Positions 17,258 to 25,521 of a stretch of DNA of 64,000 bases are shown here, piece after piece. The notes below the pieces were generated by a model, which was given only the letters and a program-made list of their open reading frames with translations, was not told where the DNA came from and did not search any database. Each line of letters begins with the position of its first letter. Within the stretch, counting starts at the first letter, position 1. Origin of the DNA: Lachnospiraceae bacterium (lineage in GTDB: Bacteria > Bacillota > Clostridia > Lachnospirales > Lachnospiraceae); NCBI GenBank assembly GCA_016286555.1, contig JAEETA010000002.1, positions 1 to 64,000 on the forward strand. The letters are read 5' to 3'. Position numbers and translations under genes: made by a program.

Positions 17258-18994
17258 TTATGCCGGCTCGATCCTGCCGTTTTCCACCCGGAAGACGGAG
17301 TCGCATTTTTCGATGGTCTGCAGGCGGTGAGCGATGATGATGAGGGTCTTCTTCCCCCGGAAATGATTGATGGAATCCATGATGGCCTTCTCGGTATCAT
17401 TGTCCAGCGCGGAGGTAGCTTCGTCCAGCACCAGGATCTCGGGATCGTGGTACAGGGCCCTGGCAATGCCGATTCTCTGGCGCTGACCGCCGGAGAGACG
17501 GATGCCCCGCTCGCCGATGCCGGTGTCCAGCCCCTCGGGCAGCCCCCGGACAAATTCATCCAGCTGTGCTTCCCGGAGCACCTCCCAGATCCGCTCCTCG
17601 CTGATCTCCTCCTCCGGCACGCCGAAGGCCACATTGCTGCGGATGGAATCATCCAGCATAAAGATCATCTGAGGGATGTAACCGATATTTTTCAGGAACC
17701 TGCGATACTCTTCCTTCGTGTCGTGATCGTCCGCATAGATGGTACCTTCCTGGGGCACCAGAAGTCCCAGCAGGATATCCACAATGGTACTCTTTCCCGC
17801 GCCGGAGCTTCCAACGATACCGACGGAGGATCCGATGGGCACCGTCAGGCTCGCCCGGTCAAAGATCTTCACATCCGTGCCGGGATAGGCATAGGTAATG
17901 TTCTCCAGACGGATCTCTTTGGAGATGGGCATCCGTTCGGATTTAGGATCCGCAAAGGACATGTCCACCTTGCCTTCGCTGATCTCATCCTGGAGATTGT
18001 CGCTGACGTTCATGAGGAAGGGCTCGAAATAGGCCATGGAATTGAGCTGATTGTTGATACGGTTCACGGCGGGAAGCAAAACCACGGCTGCGGCCGCAAG
18101 GGTCGCAAAGACACTGAGCATATTTTCCGTGGAAGATCCGGTACCGATGAGTACCATCATGTAGCCCACCATGGTGATGACGCACACCGTCTCCATCAGG
18201 AGCTTGGGCACGGAGTTGTAGAGGCTGTAATGCTGAACGGCATTTACATACCCCTGACCGCAATCACAATACCGGTCCACGAAATACTGCTCTTTGCCGA
18301 AGATCTTTACCTCTTTGATGCCCTGCACCGTCTGAGAGATCCACTTGAAGAGTCCGCTGTAATAATCCTGATTTTCCTTTCCCGCGCGGTACATGACAGG
18401 CTTCAGCACCTTCTTCACCACCAGCATCAGCAGCAGGATCGCCACCGCCAGCAGGATCGTCATGACACCGCTCTGCTTTAAGCAATATGCCACGACACAG
18501 ATGCTTACGACGCCGTCGGAAACCATCTGCAGCAGGGCCAGGATCAGGGCATACATATTGTTCACGTCGGAGGTGATGCTGCGCTGCACCACTGCCGTAT
18601 CCGCGTTCAGGTAGTACTCATATCCGCGACGGAGATAATTGCGCATCATCCGTTCCGAAGTGCGGAACTGATTGGTATAAACAAAGGCATACATCGCCTT
18701 CTGCTGCAGATAGAGATAGGCGTTTTTCAGGATGTAGATCACGATGAGCAGGGTCATCATCAGCAGGGAAAAGGCACGGAAATCCTCCATTCCCAGTAGC
18801 TCGTAAAAGCCCCGCACGGTATCGCTCTTCCGGACGGCTTCGGGATCGATGACCACGTTGACAACACCCACCAGGAGGCTGACTCCCAGGGTCTGCAAAA
18901 AAGCGCCAATGATCATCATAAAGCAGATCAGCAGCATGGTCCGTTTCTGTTTTGCGTCCAGTAATTTGTTCAGCTTGCCAAGTATTCGTCTCAT
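17258..18994 (-). CDS. ABC transporter, fused permease-ATPase (MsbA/PglK-like flippase)
   Basis: This 578-residue half-transporter has six membrane spans in the first 320 residues and an ATPase domain after about 350. Walker A is GSSGAGKST, the Q-loop is IGYIPQMIFMLDDSI, the signature RLSGGQRQRIGIARAL, Walker B EILVLDEATSALD and the H-loop IIIAHRL. Such exporters flip lipid-linked oligosaccharides (PglK, MsbA) or export peptides. It sits between a PseG-like gene (10 bp upstream) and SGNH/Gtr genes, so a lipid-linked sugar is the likely substrate. The usual small GtrA flippase of Gtr systems was not found here, and this transporter may replace it (inference). Domain assignment is certain; substrate is not. 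Confidence 0.93.
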   Translation of the reverse strand: MRRILGKLNKLLDAKQKRTMLLICFMMIIGAFLQTLGVSLLVGVVNVVIDPEAVRKSDTVRGFYELLGMEDFRAFSLLMMTLLIVIYILKNAYLYLQQKAMYAFVYTNQFRTSERMMRNYLRRGYEYYLNADTAVVQRSITSDVNNMYALILALLQMVSDGVVSICVVAYCLKQSGVMTILLAVAILLLMLVVKKVLKPVMYRAGKENQDYYSGLFKWISQTVQGIKEVKIFGKEQYFVDRYCDCGQGYVNAVQHYSLYNSVPKLLMETVCVITMVGYMMVLIGTGSSTENMLSVFATLAAAAVVLLPAVNRINNQLNSMAYFEPFLMNVSDNLQDEISEGKVDMSFADPKSERMPISKEIRLENITYAYPGTDVKIFDRASLTVPIGSSVGIVGSSGAGKSTIVDILLGLLVPQEGTIYADDHDTKEEYRRFLKNIGYIPQMIFMLDDSIRSNVAFGVPEEEISEERIWEVLREAQLDEFVRGLPEGLDTGIGERGIRLSGGQRQRIGIARALYHDPEILVLDEATSALDNDTEKAIMDSINHFRGKKTLIIIAHRLQTIEKCDSVFRVENGRIEPA

Positions 18995-19004
18995 AAGTTC
19001 TCGA

Positions 19005-20018
19005 TCAGATCAGATCCCGCAACGCCCGGGCAAGACGCTCAGCGCCCCGTCCGTCAATGGTTTCCCGAAGCGCTTTGCTCCGGCGGGCTCGCAGGTCCGG
19101 ATCCGTATTTTTCTTTAAAAGTGCGGGGAGGCGATCCTCCACTTCCCCGGGGATGGCGGCGCTTCCGGCGCAGTCCATCAGGTCATGTCCTTCAAATGCG
19201 GCCGCATTCTGTAATTGATTGTCCGCCAGGGTGTAGCAGACGGCAGGGACTCCGGCGGCTGCCAGCTCGTAGAGGGTACTGCCGGCGGCGGATACCGCCA
19301 GGTCCGTCCGTGCGTACAGCGCGGGCATATCCTCCACAAAGTCCAGAAAACGCAGGCCCTCATGACCTGCAAAACGCCGCTCCAGATCCGCCTTCAGATC
19401 CGGATGGTTGCCGCACAGGACAGTGATGTCCTGCCAGCCCTCTGACAGCGCTACAGTCGTCAGTCGGCCCAAAATGTCATAGGGCATGGAACCGCCGCAC
19501 ATAAGGAGAAGTCTGTCCGGAAAGGCCCGGATCTCCGGTGCAGGAAGGTTCTCAAAGGCTTTTCGCAGAGGTGCATAGGAAGGGCCCGGTAAAAAGGCAG
19601 TTCCGGGATTCGCAGCGCCGTAGGCATTTTTGTCTGCGTAGATCTCGTAATTAACAATGGCACGAACCCGGGGCGTCATTTCCATCAGATCATCCATCCA
19701 AACCACGGGAACCAGGGCATTTACCTGCTCCAGGTAGCGCGCCGTCGCACGGTAGGAATCGACCAGGAGTAAGTCCGGCTGACAGTCCTGCAGCACTGCT
19801 GTCAGAGAAGGGATCTCTCCCTCTAAGTCCTGCCAGTCCGTATCCAGGACGATGCATTCGTACCCTCTTCCGGTGACGGTGTCCACCGCTCCCCGGTCTG
19901 CGGATACGAAGCACACCTCGCCGCCCAAAGCCCGAAAGGCGTCCGCCACGGACAGGCAGCGCTGCACATGTCCGGAAGCCACGATCTCATTTTTGTCCGC
20001 TCTGATGAGCAGTTTCAT
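19005..20018 (-). CDS. PseG/SpsG-like UDP-sugar hydrolase or glycosyltransferase
   Basis: This 337-residue protein has the MurG-like GT-B fold of PseG and SpsG. The N-terminal signature VASGHVQRCLSVADAFRALG carries the conserved GHxxRC with the catalytic-type His. The C-terminal half has LLLMCGGSMPYD and the nucleotide-sugar site SAAGSTLYELAAAGVPAVC. True PseG removes UDP from a 2,4-diacetamido trideoxy sugar in pseudaminic-acid synthesis; SpsG-type homologues act in spore-coat or surface sugar pathways. No pseudaminic synthase lies nearby, so a glycosyltransferase role or a role with dTDP-Fuc4N is equally open. It is the first gene of the 20-8.2 kb glycan operon, 44 bp after truA. Confidence 0.8.
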   Translation of the reverse strand: MKLLIRADKNEIVASGHVQRCLSVADAFRALGGEVCFVSADRGAVDTVTGRGYECIVLDTDWQDLEGEIPSLTAVLQDCQPDLLLVDSYRATARYLEQVNALVPVVWMDDLMEMTPRVRAIVNYEIYADKNAYGAANPGTAFLPGPSYAPLRKAFENLPAPEIRAFPDRLLLMCGGSMPYDILGRLTTVALSEGWQDITVLCGNHPDLKADLERRFAGHEGLRFLDFVEDMPALYARTDLAVSAAGSTLYELAAAGVPAVCYTLADNQLQNAAAFEGHDLMDCAGSAAIPGEVEDRLPALLKKNTDPDLRARRSKALRETIDGRGAERLARALRDLI

Positions 20019-20062
20019 AGATTCTCCCTGAGGTTGCTTTCTGTCCTCTCTTATTGACTCGC

Positions 20063-20818
20063 TCAGTGGTAATCCACCTTCATCATGGTGAGCCCTTTTG
20101 CGGGGGCCGTGGCGCCTGCCAGTTTCCGGTCCTTCGCTGCCAGGAGCTCTGTCATGCTCTCCGGGGTTCGCTTCCCCTGTCCCACCTCCACCAGGGTGCC
20201 GGTGATGATCCGGACCATATACTGGAGGAATCCGTTGCCGTGGAAGGTGAGCTTCAGGTAGTCCCCTTCCTGCCGGATATCAATGGTGTCCACGGTGCGG
20301 ACGGTGGATTTTTTCATGCGGGCATTTCCGCAGAAGGAAGCGAAATCATGCTCCCCTATCAGCAAAAGTGCAGCCTCCCGCATCGCCGGAACATCCAGCG
20401 GAAGAGGTGGCTGCCAGACATACTTTCGGTCAAAGGTGGGCTTCAACTCGCCCGTATACAGGGTGTAACGATAGGTCTTGCCGATGGCGTTGTAGCGGCT
20501 GTGAAAACGGTCGCCCGCCACAGCCACTTCCTTGATGCAGATATCCTCCGGCAGATAGAGATTGCAGTAATCCCGGATCTGCTCGGGGCTCTTGCGGGTG
20601 TCCATCCAGACATTGGCGATCATGTTCTCCGCATGAACGCCGGCATCCGTCCTTCCGGCACTGATGACCTCGGGCACATCCCCTTCAGGGAGCTCCAGCA
20701 TCCGTGCAAGCACGCGCTCGATCTTGCCCTGAATGGTCATGTCCGTATCCGGCTGGTGTTCCCAGCCGCGGTATTTCGTTCCGTCATAACGGATGGTCAA
20801 CCTGTAATTGGTGTTCAC
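20063..20818 (-). CDS. truA: tRNA pseudouridine(38-40) synthase
   Basis: TruA isomerises uridines 38-40 in the tRNA anticodon stem-loop. The 251-residue protein has YDGTKYRGWEHQPD at the N-terminus, the active-site Asp in SAGRTDAGVHA, AVAGDRFHSRYNAIGKTYRY and the C-terminal GNGFLQYMVRIITGTL. The start codon is GTG at 20818, overlapping the thrH stop as GTGA, so the two are coupled. Length is normal. It is followed after 44 bp by the surface-glycan operon; whether transcription continues into it cannot be told, since no clear terminator lies between. Confidence 0.96.
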   Translation of the reverse strand: MNTNYRLTIRYDGTKYRGWEHQPDTDMTIQGKIERVLARMLELPEGDVPEVISAGRTDAGVHAENMIANVWMDTRKSPEQIRDYCNLYLPEDICIKEVAVAGDRFHSRYNAIGKTYRYTLYTGELKPTFDRKYVWQPPLPLDVPAMREAALLLIGEHDFASFCGNARMKKSTVRTVDTIDIRQEGDYLKLTFHGNGFLQYMVRIITGTLVEVGQGKRTPESMTELLAAKDRKLAGATAPAKGLTMMKVDYH

Positions 20819-21432
20819 GCACCGATTTCCTTTCGAATGGCTGCAAGAAGGTCGTCATAGGATTCAAATGCGGGCAGATCCGGATTCTCCGCCTTAATGC
20901 CGTCAGGGCTGCGGAACAGGAAACCTGCCTTGCTGGCGCGGATCATCTTCAGATCGTTGTAGGAATCGCCGGAAGCGATGGTCTCGTAACCGATGCTCTG
21001 CAGTGCCTTAACAGTGGTGAGCTTGGACTGCTCGCAGCGCATGCGATATCCGGTAACCTCTCCGCTCTCTGCTACCTCCAGGGTATTGCAGAAGATGGTG
21101 GGATAGCCCAGCTTCTTCATCAGAGGTGCTGCAAACTGGGTAAAAGTGTCGCTGAGGATGATGACCTGGCAAAGTCCGCGGAGCTCATCCAGAAACTCCT
21201 TCGCTCCCTCCATGGGATCGATGGTCTCGATAACCTTGCGGATCTCGTTCAGGCCCAGACCGTGCTCCTTCAGGATGTCCAGGCGGAAGCGCATCAGCTT
21301 GTCGTAGTCAGGCTCGTCTCTGGTGGTGCGGCGCAGCTCCGGGATACCGGAAGCCTCCGCAAACGCGATCCAGATCTCGGGCACCAGCACGCCCTCCAGG
21401 TCCAGGCAAGTGATAAACATCGGGTTCTCCAT
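20815..21432 (-). CDS. thrH: Phosphoserine phosphatase / phosphoserine:homoserine phosphotransferase, ThrH type
   Basis: This HAD-superfamily enzyme dephosphorylates phosphoserine and can pass the phosphate to homoserine. I choose ATG 21432 (MENPMF) because GGAGGAG lies nine bases upstream; ATG 21450 overlaps that site. The 205 residues show HAD motif I as CLDLEGVLVPEIW (the DLEG form typical of ThrH), motif II LSDTFTQF, and motif IV GDSYNDLKMI. The segment RRTTRDEPDYDKLM is also characteristic. Length matches the family. It overlaps truA by 4 bp. Its place next to a tRNA modification gene gives no functional hint. Confidence 0.92.
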   Translation of the reverse strand: MENPMFITCLDLEGVLVPEIWIAFAEASGIPELRRTTRDEPDYDKLMRFRLDILKEHGLGLNEIRKVIETIDPMEGAKEFLDELRGLCQVIILSDTFTQFAAPLMKKLGYPTIFCNTLEVAESGEVTGYRMRCEQSKLTTVKALQSIGYETIASGDSYNDLKMIRASKAGFLFRSPDGIKAENPDLPAFESYDDLLAAIRKEIGA

Positions 21433-21499
21433 TTTTTCATTCTCCTCCATGATGAGAAATCTGCGAATGCAGTTTCTCAGTATTTCGATTCTTTACTCC

Positions 21500-23395
21500 T
21501 CAGGCCTCGGGGGACAGCTCTATCTTGTCCTTCGGAAGCCATTTTTGCAGGCACTCCTCCAATGCCTTACCCACAATGGGCTTGGCAAGATAATCGTCGA
21601 AGCCGTAGTTTAAGTACATCTGACGGGCTCCCTCGATGGCGTTTGCGGTCAGGGCGATGACGGGGACTCCATCCACCAGGTTCTCGTCCTTCATCACGCG
21701 CAGGGCTTCCACACCGTCCATTTCGGGCATCATGTGGTCCAGCAGCACCAGATCGTATTTGTTCTCCCGCAGGAGTTCCACCGCCTCCTTACCGCCGGTA
21801 CAGAGCTTAATCTGCACACAGGTCTTCTGCAGCAGGAGATCCGCCACACGCAGGTTCATGTTATTGTCGTCCACCACCAGCACCTTGGCTTCGGGGGCAC
21901 GGAAATTCTCTTTGTAGATCCTGGTTCCGGATGCGAGAAGCTCGTTCTCCTCGATCTTCACCTCGCCGATGCGGCCGTCCTTAGCCAGCTGCTGAGGGAT
22001 GGAGACCACGAATTTCGTTCCCTTCCCATACTCGCTGCGGACTTCGATGCTGCCGTTCATGATCTGCACCAGACGCTGGGAAACTGCCAGTCCCAGTCCT
22101 CTGCCCTCGGAGTCACCCTTGGCTTTGGTGCTGTCCTCCAGTCTGGAGAAAGTGCGGTACAGCTTCGGCAGATCTTCGGGGCGGATACCGATGCCGGTAT
22201 CCTCCACGGAAACCAGGAGATTGATCCTGCGTCCGGGGCCCTTTTCATAGTTCACATCCAGGGTGATGGTGCCCTCCTGGGTGAATTTGATGGCGTTGCT
22301 CATGAGATTTGCGATGATCTGACGGACTCTGGCCTCGTCTCCCAGCAGGAAATTGGGCGTGCCGGGGAATACCCGCAGATTCAGCTTCAGCTCTTTGGAA
22401 CAGACTCTGGGGTAGTACATCCTCACCAGGCTGTCCACCACATTTTTCAGCTCATACTCCGTGGGGAGCAGGATCAGCTTTCCGGAGGAGATCTTGGCAA
22501 AATCCAGGATCTCGTTTACCAGGCTGAGCAGCGTGCTGCCGGAATTGGCAATGCCGCTTGCATACTCCGTGATGCGGTCATCCTCGCTCTCACGAAGGAT
22601 CATCTCGTTCATACCCAGGATACCGTTGATGGGTGTACGGATCTCATGGGACATGGAAGCCAGGAAATCGTCCTTGGCGCGGTTTGCCTGCTCCGCTTCG
22701 TTCATGGCTTCCAGCAGTCTCCTGGACTGGGTGGACATGGTTGTGGCGAAAAGGAGTGCCACGCTGACGGCGGTAGCCATATTCTGCAGAGAAACACCGT
22801 AAAATGCCACCTGCAGAGGAAGCGCGATGAGAGGCAGGATCAGATAGGCAACCATGGCAAGGAGCTCTACATTACTGAGGGCTCTGCGATAACGGGCCAG
22901 GATATAGGCTGCCAAAAGCAGTCCGATGAAACCGGGCAGCTGAGACACCAGGAACAGCGGACCTCTGGTGTAAACATTGTACTCGGTAAAGGTATAAAGG
23001 TGTCCCGTAAAGAGATTGGCCACCAGCCCCAGCTCGGAAATGGCCAAAAGTACCCGGAAGATCCAGTCCACTGCATTCGGGACCACCACCTTCTTCTCTG
23101 CCAGTACCGCTCTCACATAGCAGTAATACAGGTAGATCAGCAGGTAATTGCTGAAAAAGTTCATGAAGTTGCCCGCTCTGCACAGGATCACCCCTGACGT
23201 GGTGGGCACACCGCGATAGGCCCAGGCCAGGCAGTCGCTGATCATCAGCACCATCGTTGTCAAAGTGATGGCCGCAGTCCTGTGACTCAGGGATGCATTC
23301 ACCTTTGATCCGTTAAAAACGGTAATGGTGGCAATGGCACAGAAAATGGCTCCCCAGATTTCCAGCGTCATGTGAAAGATCGAAATAGTTGACAT
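21500..23395 (-). CDS. Hybrid sensor histidine kinase with 7TM-like input and receiver domain
   Basis: This 631-residue membrane sensor has an N-terminal half of about seven hydrophobic segments (residues 8-220), with no recognisable extracellular sensor domain. A HisKA domain with the phospho-accepting His250 in SMSHEIRTPINGILG follows, then an HATPase_c domain (NLMSNAIKFT, VEDTGIGI, GRGLGLAVSQRLV) and a C-terminal receiver domain (VLVVDDNNMNLRV, phospho-acceptor Asp in LVLLDHMMPEMDG, and VPVIALTANA). Start ATG 23395 has GGGAGG upstream. No response regulator or HPt gene is adjacent, so the phosphorelay partner is elsewhere. Hybrid kinases of this layout are common in Lachnospiraceae (from memory). 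The signal is unknown. Confidence 0.95.
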   Translation of the reverse strand: MSTISIFHMTLEIWGAIFCAIATITVFNGSKVNASLSHRTAAITLTTMVLMISDCLAWAYRGVPTTSGVILCRAGNFMNFFSNYLLIYLYYCYVRAVLAEKKVVVPNAVDWIFRVLLAISELGLVANLFTGHLYTFTEYNVYTRGPLFLVSQLPGFIGLLLAAYILARYRRALSNVELLAMVAYLILPLIALPLQVAFYGVSLQNMATAVSVALLFATTMSTQSRRLLEAMNEAEQANRAKDDFLASMSHEIRTPINGILGMNEMILRESEDDRITEYASGIANSGSTLLSLVNEILDFAKISSGKLILLPTEYELKNVVDSLVRMYYPRVCSKELKLNLRVFPGTPNFLLGDEARVRQIIANLMSNAIKFTQEGTITLDVNYEKGPGRRINLLVSVEDTGIGIRPEDLPKLYRTFSRLEDSTKAKGDSEGRGLGLAVSQRLVQIMNGSIEVRSEYGKGTKFVVSIPQQLAKDGRIGEVKIEENELLASGTRIYKENFRAPEAKVLVVDDNNMNLRVADLLLQKTCVQIKLCTGGKEAVELLRENKYDLVLLDHMMPEMDGVEALRVMKDENLVDGVPVIALTANAIEGARQMYLNYGFDDYLAKPIVGKALEECLQKWLPKDKIELSPEA

Positions 23396-23534
23396 AACTA
23401 CCTCCCGGTGGCTATTAAAAGCGTATAAACCCCCACGCTAAAATGCATAGCGATACAGATATTAAATTATCATAAAATCCTTATAAAGTCCACCTTTCAA
23501 GACAGAAAACGGCACTTTTACGGGTTATTGACGC

Positions 23535-23571
23535 GATAAAATACGGCATCGGAGGCAAATCTCCGATGCCG
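23535..23571 (-). terminator. Intrinsic terminator of the 23.6-24.0 kb small gene
   Basis: A perfect 11-bp stem (CGGCATCGGAG at 23544-23554 with its complement at 23561-23571) and a 6-base loop is followed on the minus strand by TATTTTAT. It lies 30 bp after the stop of the 121-residue gene and separates it from the histidine kinase. The kinase promoter must therefore lie between about 23396 and 23535, an AT-rich stretch with TTGAAA and TTTATA hexamers but no clear single choice. Confidence 0.85.
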
Positions 23572-23600
23572 TTAGATGATCCGTATGGTTCCCGGTCTCG

Positions 23601-23966
23601 CTATGCCAGCAGATCCAGGGTGTTTCCGGTGAGCTCATAGGAGGTGGCGAATCCGCCTCTACCGTAGCCCGTGGTTGCGCCACTGTATTGCTGTGCCACT
23701 TTGTTGTATGCCGCAGCAGCCTTCTGTGCTTCTTCTGCCTGGGTTATTTCCGCCTGTGCAGGGGACTTTGCCGTCACTCTGGTGGCATCCGGATAGGATA
23801 CCGGGGAAGTCTTTGCAACCTGCTGGGCAGGAGAAAGATCCGCAGTCGGCAGGGTGGCTTTCTCAAAATCCTCAGATACCTGCGCCCGGTTCTCCAAGGG
23901 GTATCTCATAGGCTGTATGTAGGATATTTCTCCGGATGAAATCCGGCTGATGGCTCCAATGCCCAT
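23601..23966 (-). CDS. Hypothetical protein of 121 residues
   Basis: I do not recognise this protein. The start is placed at ATG 23966 (MGIGAISRISSGE) because a GGAAAGGAGCGG site precedes it; an upstream start at 24008 lies inside the presumed leader. The protein is soluble, has no signal peptide or membrane span, and is rich in Ala, Gln, Ser and Pro in the middle (AKSPAQAEITQAEEAQKAAAAYN, which may form a short helix). It ends in ELTGNTLDLLA. The gene stands alone, with its own promoter-like sequence (24023-24051) and a strong terminator (23535-23571). It is therefore probably an independently expressed small protein rather than an operon remnant. Confidence 0.6.
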   Translation of the reverse strand: MGIGAISRISSGEISYIQPMRYPLENRAQVSEDFEKATLPTADLSPAQQVAKTSPVSYPDATRVTAKSPAQAEITQAEEAQKAAAAYNKVAQQYSGATTGYGRGGFATSYELTGNTLDLLA

Positions 23967-24022
23967 ACCTTCCGCTCCTTTCCGCAGTGCCCGTCGGGAA
24001 ATCTGCATTTTCTGTAGTTTTT

Positions 24023-24051
24023 AGTCTACCACGAAGTGAGGATCCCCGCAA
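24023..24051 (-). promoter_or_regulatory. Putative sigma-A promoter of the 121-residue gene
   Basis: On the minus strand TTGCGG (24046-24051) and TAGACT (24023-24028) are separated by 17 bases, and the -10 is preceded by TGG (extended -10). It lies about 57 bases upstream of the ATG at 23966 and beyond the tuf terminator, as expected for an isolated gene. Confidence 0.5.
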
Positions 24052-24108
24052 TCGCTGTAATCTTAAACTTTTGTAAAGGATTTCCGCGTCCTTCCGGGCC
24101 CAAAGCAC

Positions 24109-24142
24109 AAAAAACGACCGCCTGCTTACGCAAGCGGTCGTT
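24109..24142 (-). terminator. Intrinsic terminator of the str operon / tuf
   Basis: On the minus strand the stem AACGACCGC ... GCGGTCGTT (extended by an inner TGC/GCA pair) is followed by a run of six T. It lies about 80 bases after the tuf stop codon. The intervening stretch holds further stem-loops described separately. This is a textbook rho-independent terminator. Confidence 0.93.
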
Positions 24143-24239
24143 AGTTCATCAACTAATCGAAATTACTCGATAATACATGATCATTGAATAATTATATTAT
24201 TCAGATGATATGTCTATTATCGATTACTCGATAATAGAC
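24141..24239 (-). other. Array of stem-loops at the tuf 3' end, with the stop codon in a loop
   Basis: Three perfect inverted repeats precede the terminator. A 12-bp stem (24212-24223 with 24228-24239) has a 4-base loop that contains the tuf TAA stop. An 8-bp stem (24185-24192 with 24196-24203) comes next, then a 6-bp stem (24141-24146 with 24151-24156). They are read directly from sequence. They may protect the mRNA 3' end or affect termination, which is inference. Confidence 0.6.
24162..24175 (-). repeat. Direct-repeat copy of the last 14 bases at the tuf stop
   Basis: The 14-mer ATTACTCGATAATA at 24162-24175 is identical to 24223-24236, which spans the last codons and stop of tuf. It lies in the 3' untranslated region, 61 bases further on. 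It may be a footprint of an earlier duplication of the gene end or of recombination between tuf copies (inference). Confidence 0.6.
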
Positions 24240-25411
24240 GCAACTCTTCCGGAACCTACGGTTCTGCCGCCCTCGCGGATAGCGAAGGTAAGACCCTGCT
24301 CCATAGCGATGGGGTGGATCAGCTCGATGGTCATCTCGACATTATCGCCGGGCATGCACATCTCGGTACCAGCAGGCAGGTTGCAAACGCCGGTAACGTC
24401 GGTGGTTCTGAAGTAGAACTGAGGACGATAGTTGTTGAAGAAAGGAGTGTGACGGCCACCCTCATCCTTGGTCAGGACGTAAACCTGAGCGGTGAACTTG
24501 GTGTGGCAGGTAACGGTGCCGGGCTTAGCCAGGACCTGTCCTCTCTGGATATCCTTACGATCAACGCCACGAAGCAGAGCGCCGATGTTATCGCCGGCCT
24601 GAGCCTCGTCCAGCATCTTACGGAACATCTCGATACCGGTAATAACGCTCTTGGAGGTCTCCTCCTTGATACCGATGATCTCAACTTCGTCGTTCAGGTG
24701 CAGAGTACCACGCTCCACACGACCGGTAGCAACGGTACCACGACCGGTGATGGTGAAGACGTCCTCGACAGGCATAAGGAAAGGCTTGTCGGTATCACGC
24801 TGAGGATCGGGGATGTAGCTGTCAACAGTGCTCATCAGCTCCATGATCTTGTCGCCCCACTCGCCGTTGGGATCTTCCAGAGCCTTCAGAGCGGAACCCT
24901 TGATGATAGGGCAATCCTTGAAATCATACTCCTCAAGCTGCTCGGTAACTTCCATCTCGACCAGCTCGATCAGCTCGGGATCGTCAACCATGTCGCACTT
25001 GTTCAGGAATACAACGATGTAAGGAACGCCCACCTGACGAGCCAGAAGGATGTGCTCCTTGGTCTGAGCCATGACACCGTCGGTAGCAGCGACAACCAGG
25101 ATAGCGCCGTCCATCTGTGCAGCACCGGTGATCATGTTCTTGACATAGTCAGCGTGGCCGGGGCAGTCGACGTGTGCATAGTGTCTGTTCTCGGTCTGAT
25201 ACTCAACGTGTGCGGTAGAGATGGTGATTCCACGCTCTCTCTCCTCGGGAGCCTTATCGATGTTCTCGAAATCAACCTGTGCGTTGCCGGCAACTCTAGC
25301 TGCCAGAACCTTGGTGATGGCTGCGGTCAGAGTGGTCTTACCATGGTCGACGTGACCGATGGTACCGATGTTACAATGGGGCTTGGTTCTCTCGAATTTT
25401 GCTTTAGCCAT
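24224..25411 (-). CDS. tuf: Elongation factor Tu
   Basis: EF-Tu is the GTPase that delivers aminoacyl-tRNA to the ribosome. The start is ATG 25411 ([12 protein letters not shown]) with AGGAGG 10 bases upstream. The 395-residue protein has GHVDHGKT, switch [22 protein letters not shown] and SALKALE, then the two beta-barrel domains ending VASIIE. Length is normal. It is the last gene of the str cluster (rpsL-rpsG-fusA-tuf) but also has its own strong promoter in the 110-bp gap after fusA (25486-25514). That arrangement allows EF-Tu to be made in excess over the other products. The stop codon sits in a hairpin loop. Confidence 0.99.
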   Translation of the reverse strand: MAKAKFERTKPHCNIGTIGHVDHGKTTLTAAITKVLAARVAGNAQVDFENIDKAPEERERGITISTAHVEYQTENRHYAHVDCPGHADYVKNMITGAAQMDGAILVVAATDGVMAQTKEHILLARQVGVPYIVVFLNKCDMVDDPELIELVEMEVTEQLEEYDFKDCPIIKGSALKALEDPNGEWGDKIMELMSTVDSYIPDPQRDTDKPFLMPVEDVFTITGRGTVATGRVERGTLHLNDEVEIIGIKEETSKSVITGIEMFRKMLDEAQAGDNIGALLRGVDRKDIQRGQVLAKPGTVTCHTKFTAQVYVLTKDEGGRHTPFFNNYRPQFYFRTTDVTGVCNLPAGTEMCMPGDNVEMTIELIHPIAMEQGLTFAIREGGRTVGSGRVASIIE

Positions 25412-25485
25412 TTTTTGAAATCCTCCTAAAATTGACTTTACTGTGCCAGAGGGTCCTGCCAAAGCAAGAGACCCGACTAGCACAT

Positions 25486-25514
25486 ATTATAGTAAATAGT
25501 TCTCTTTATTTCAA
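25486..25514 (-). promoter_or_regulatory. Sigma-A promoter for tuf
   Basis: On the minus strand TTGAAA (25509-25514), a 17-base spacer and TATAAT (25486-25491) lie just after the fusA stop. The transcript would begin about 70 bases before the tuf ATG. The short leader contains a GGGTC/GACCC stem-loop between 25461 and 25474. Confidence 0.85.
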
Positions 25515-25521
25515 GAATTTT

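Noticed and set aside
21734-23197. Plus-strand frame opposite the histidine kinase
   Set aside because: The kinase motifs (H-box, N-box, receiver) are intact on the minus strand.
24314-25429. Plus-strand frame opposite tuf
   Set aside because: Antisense of tuf codons; no ribosome site.
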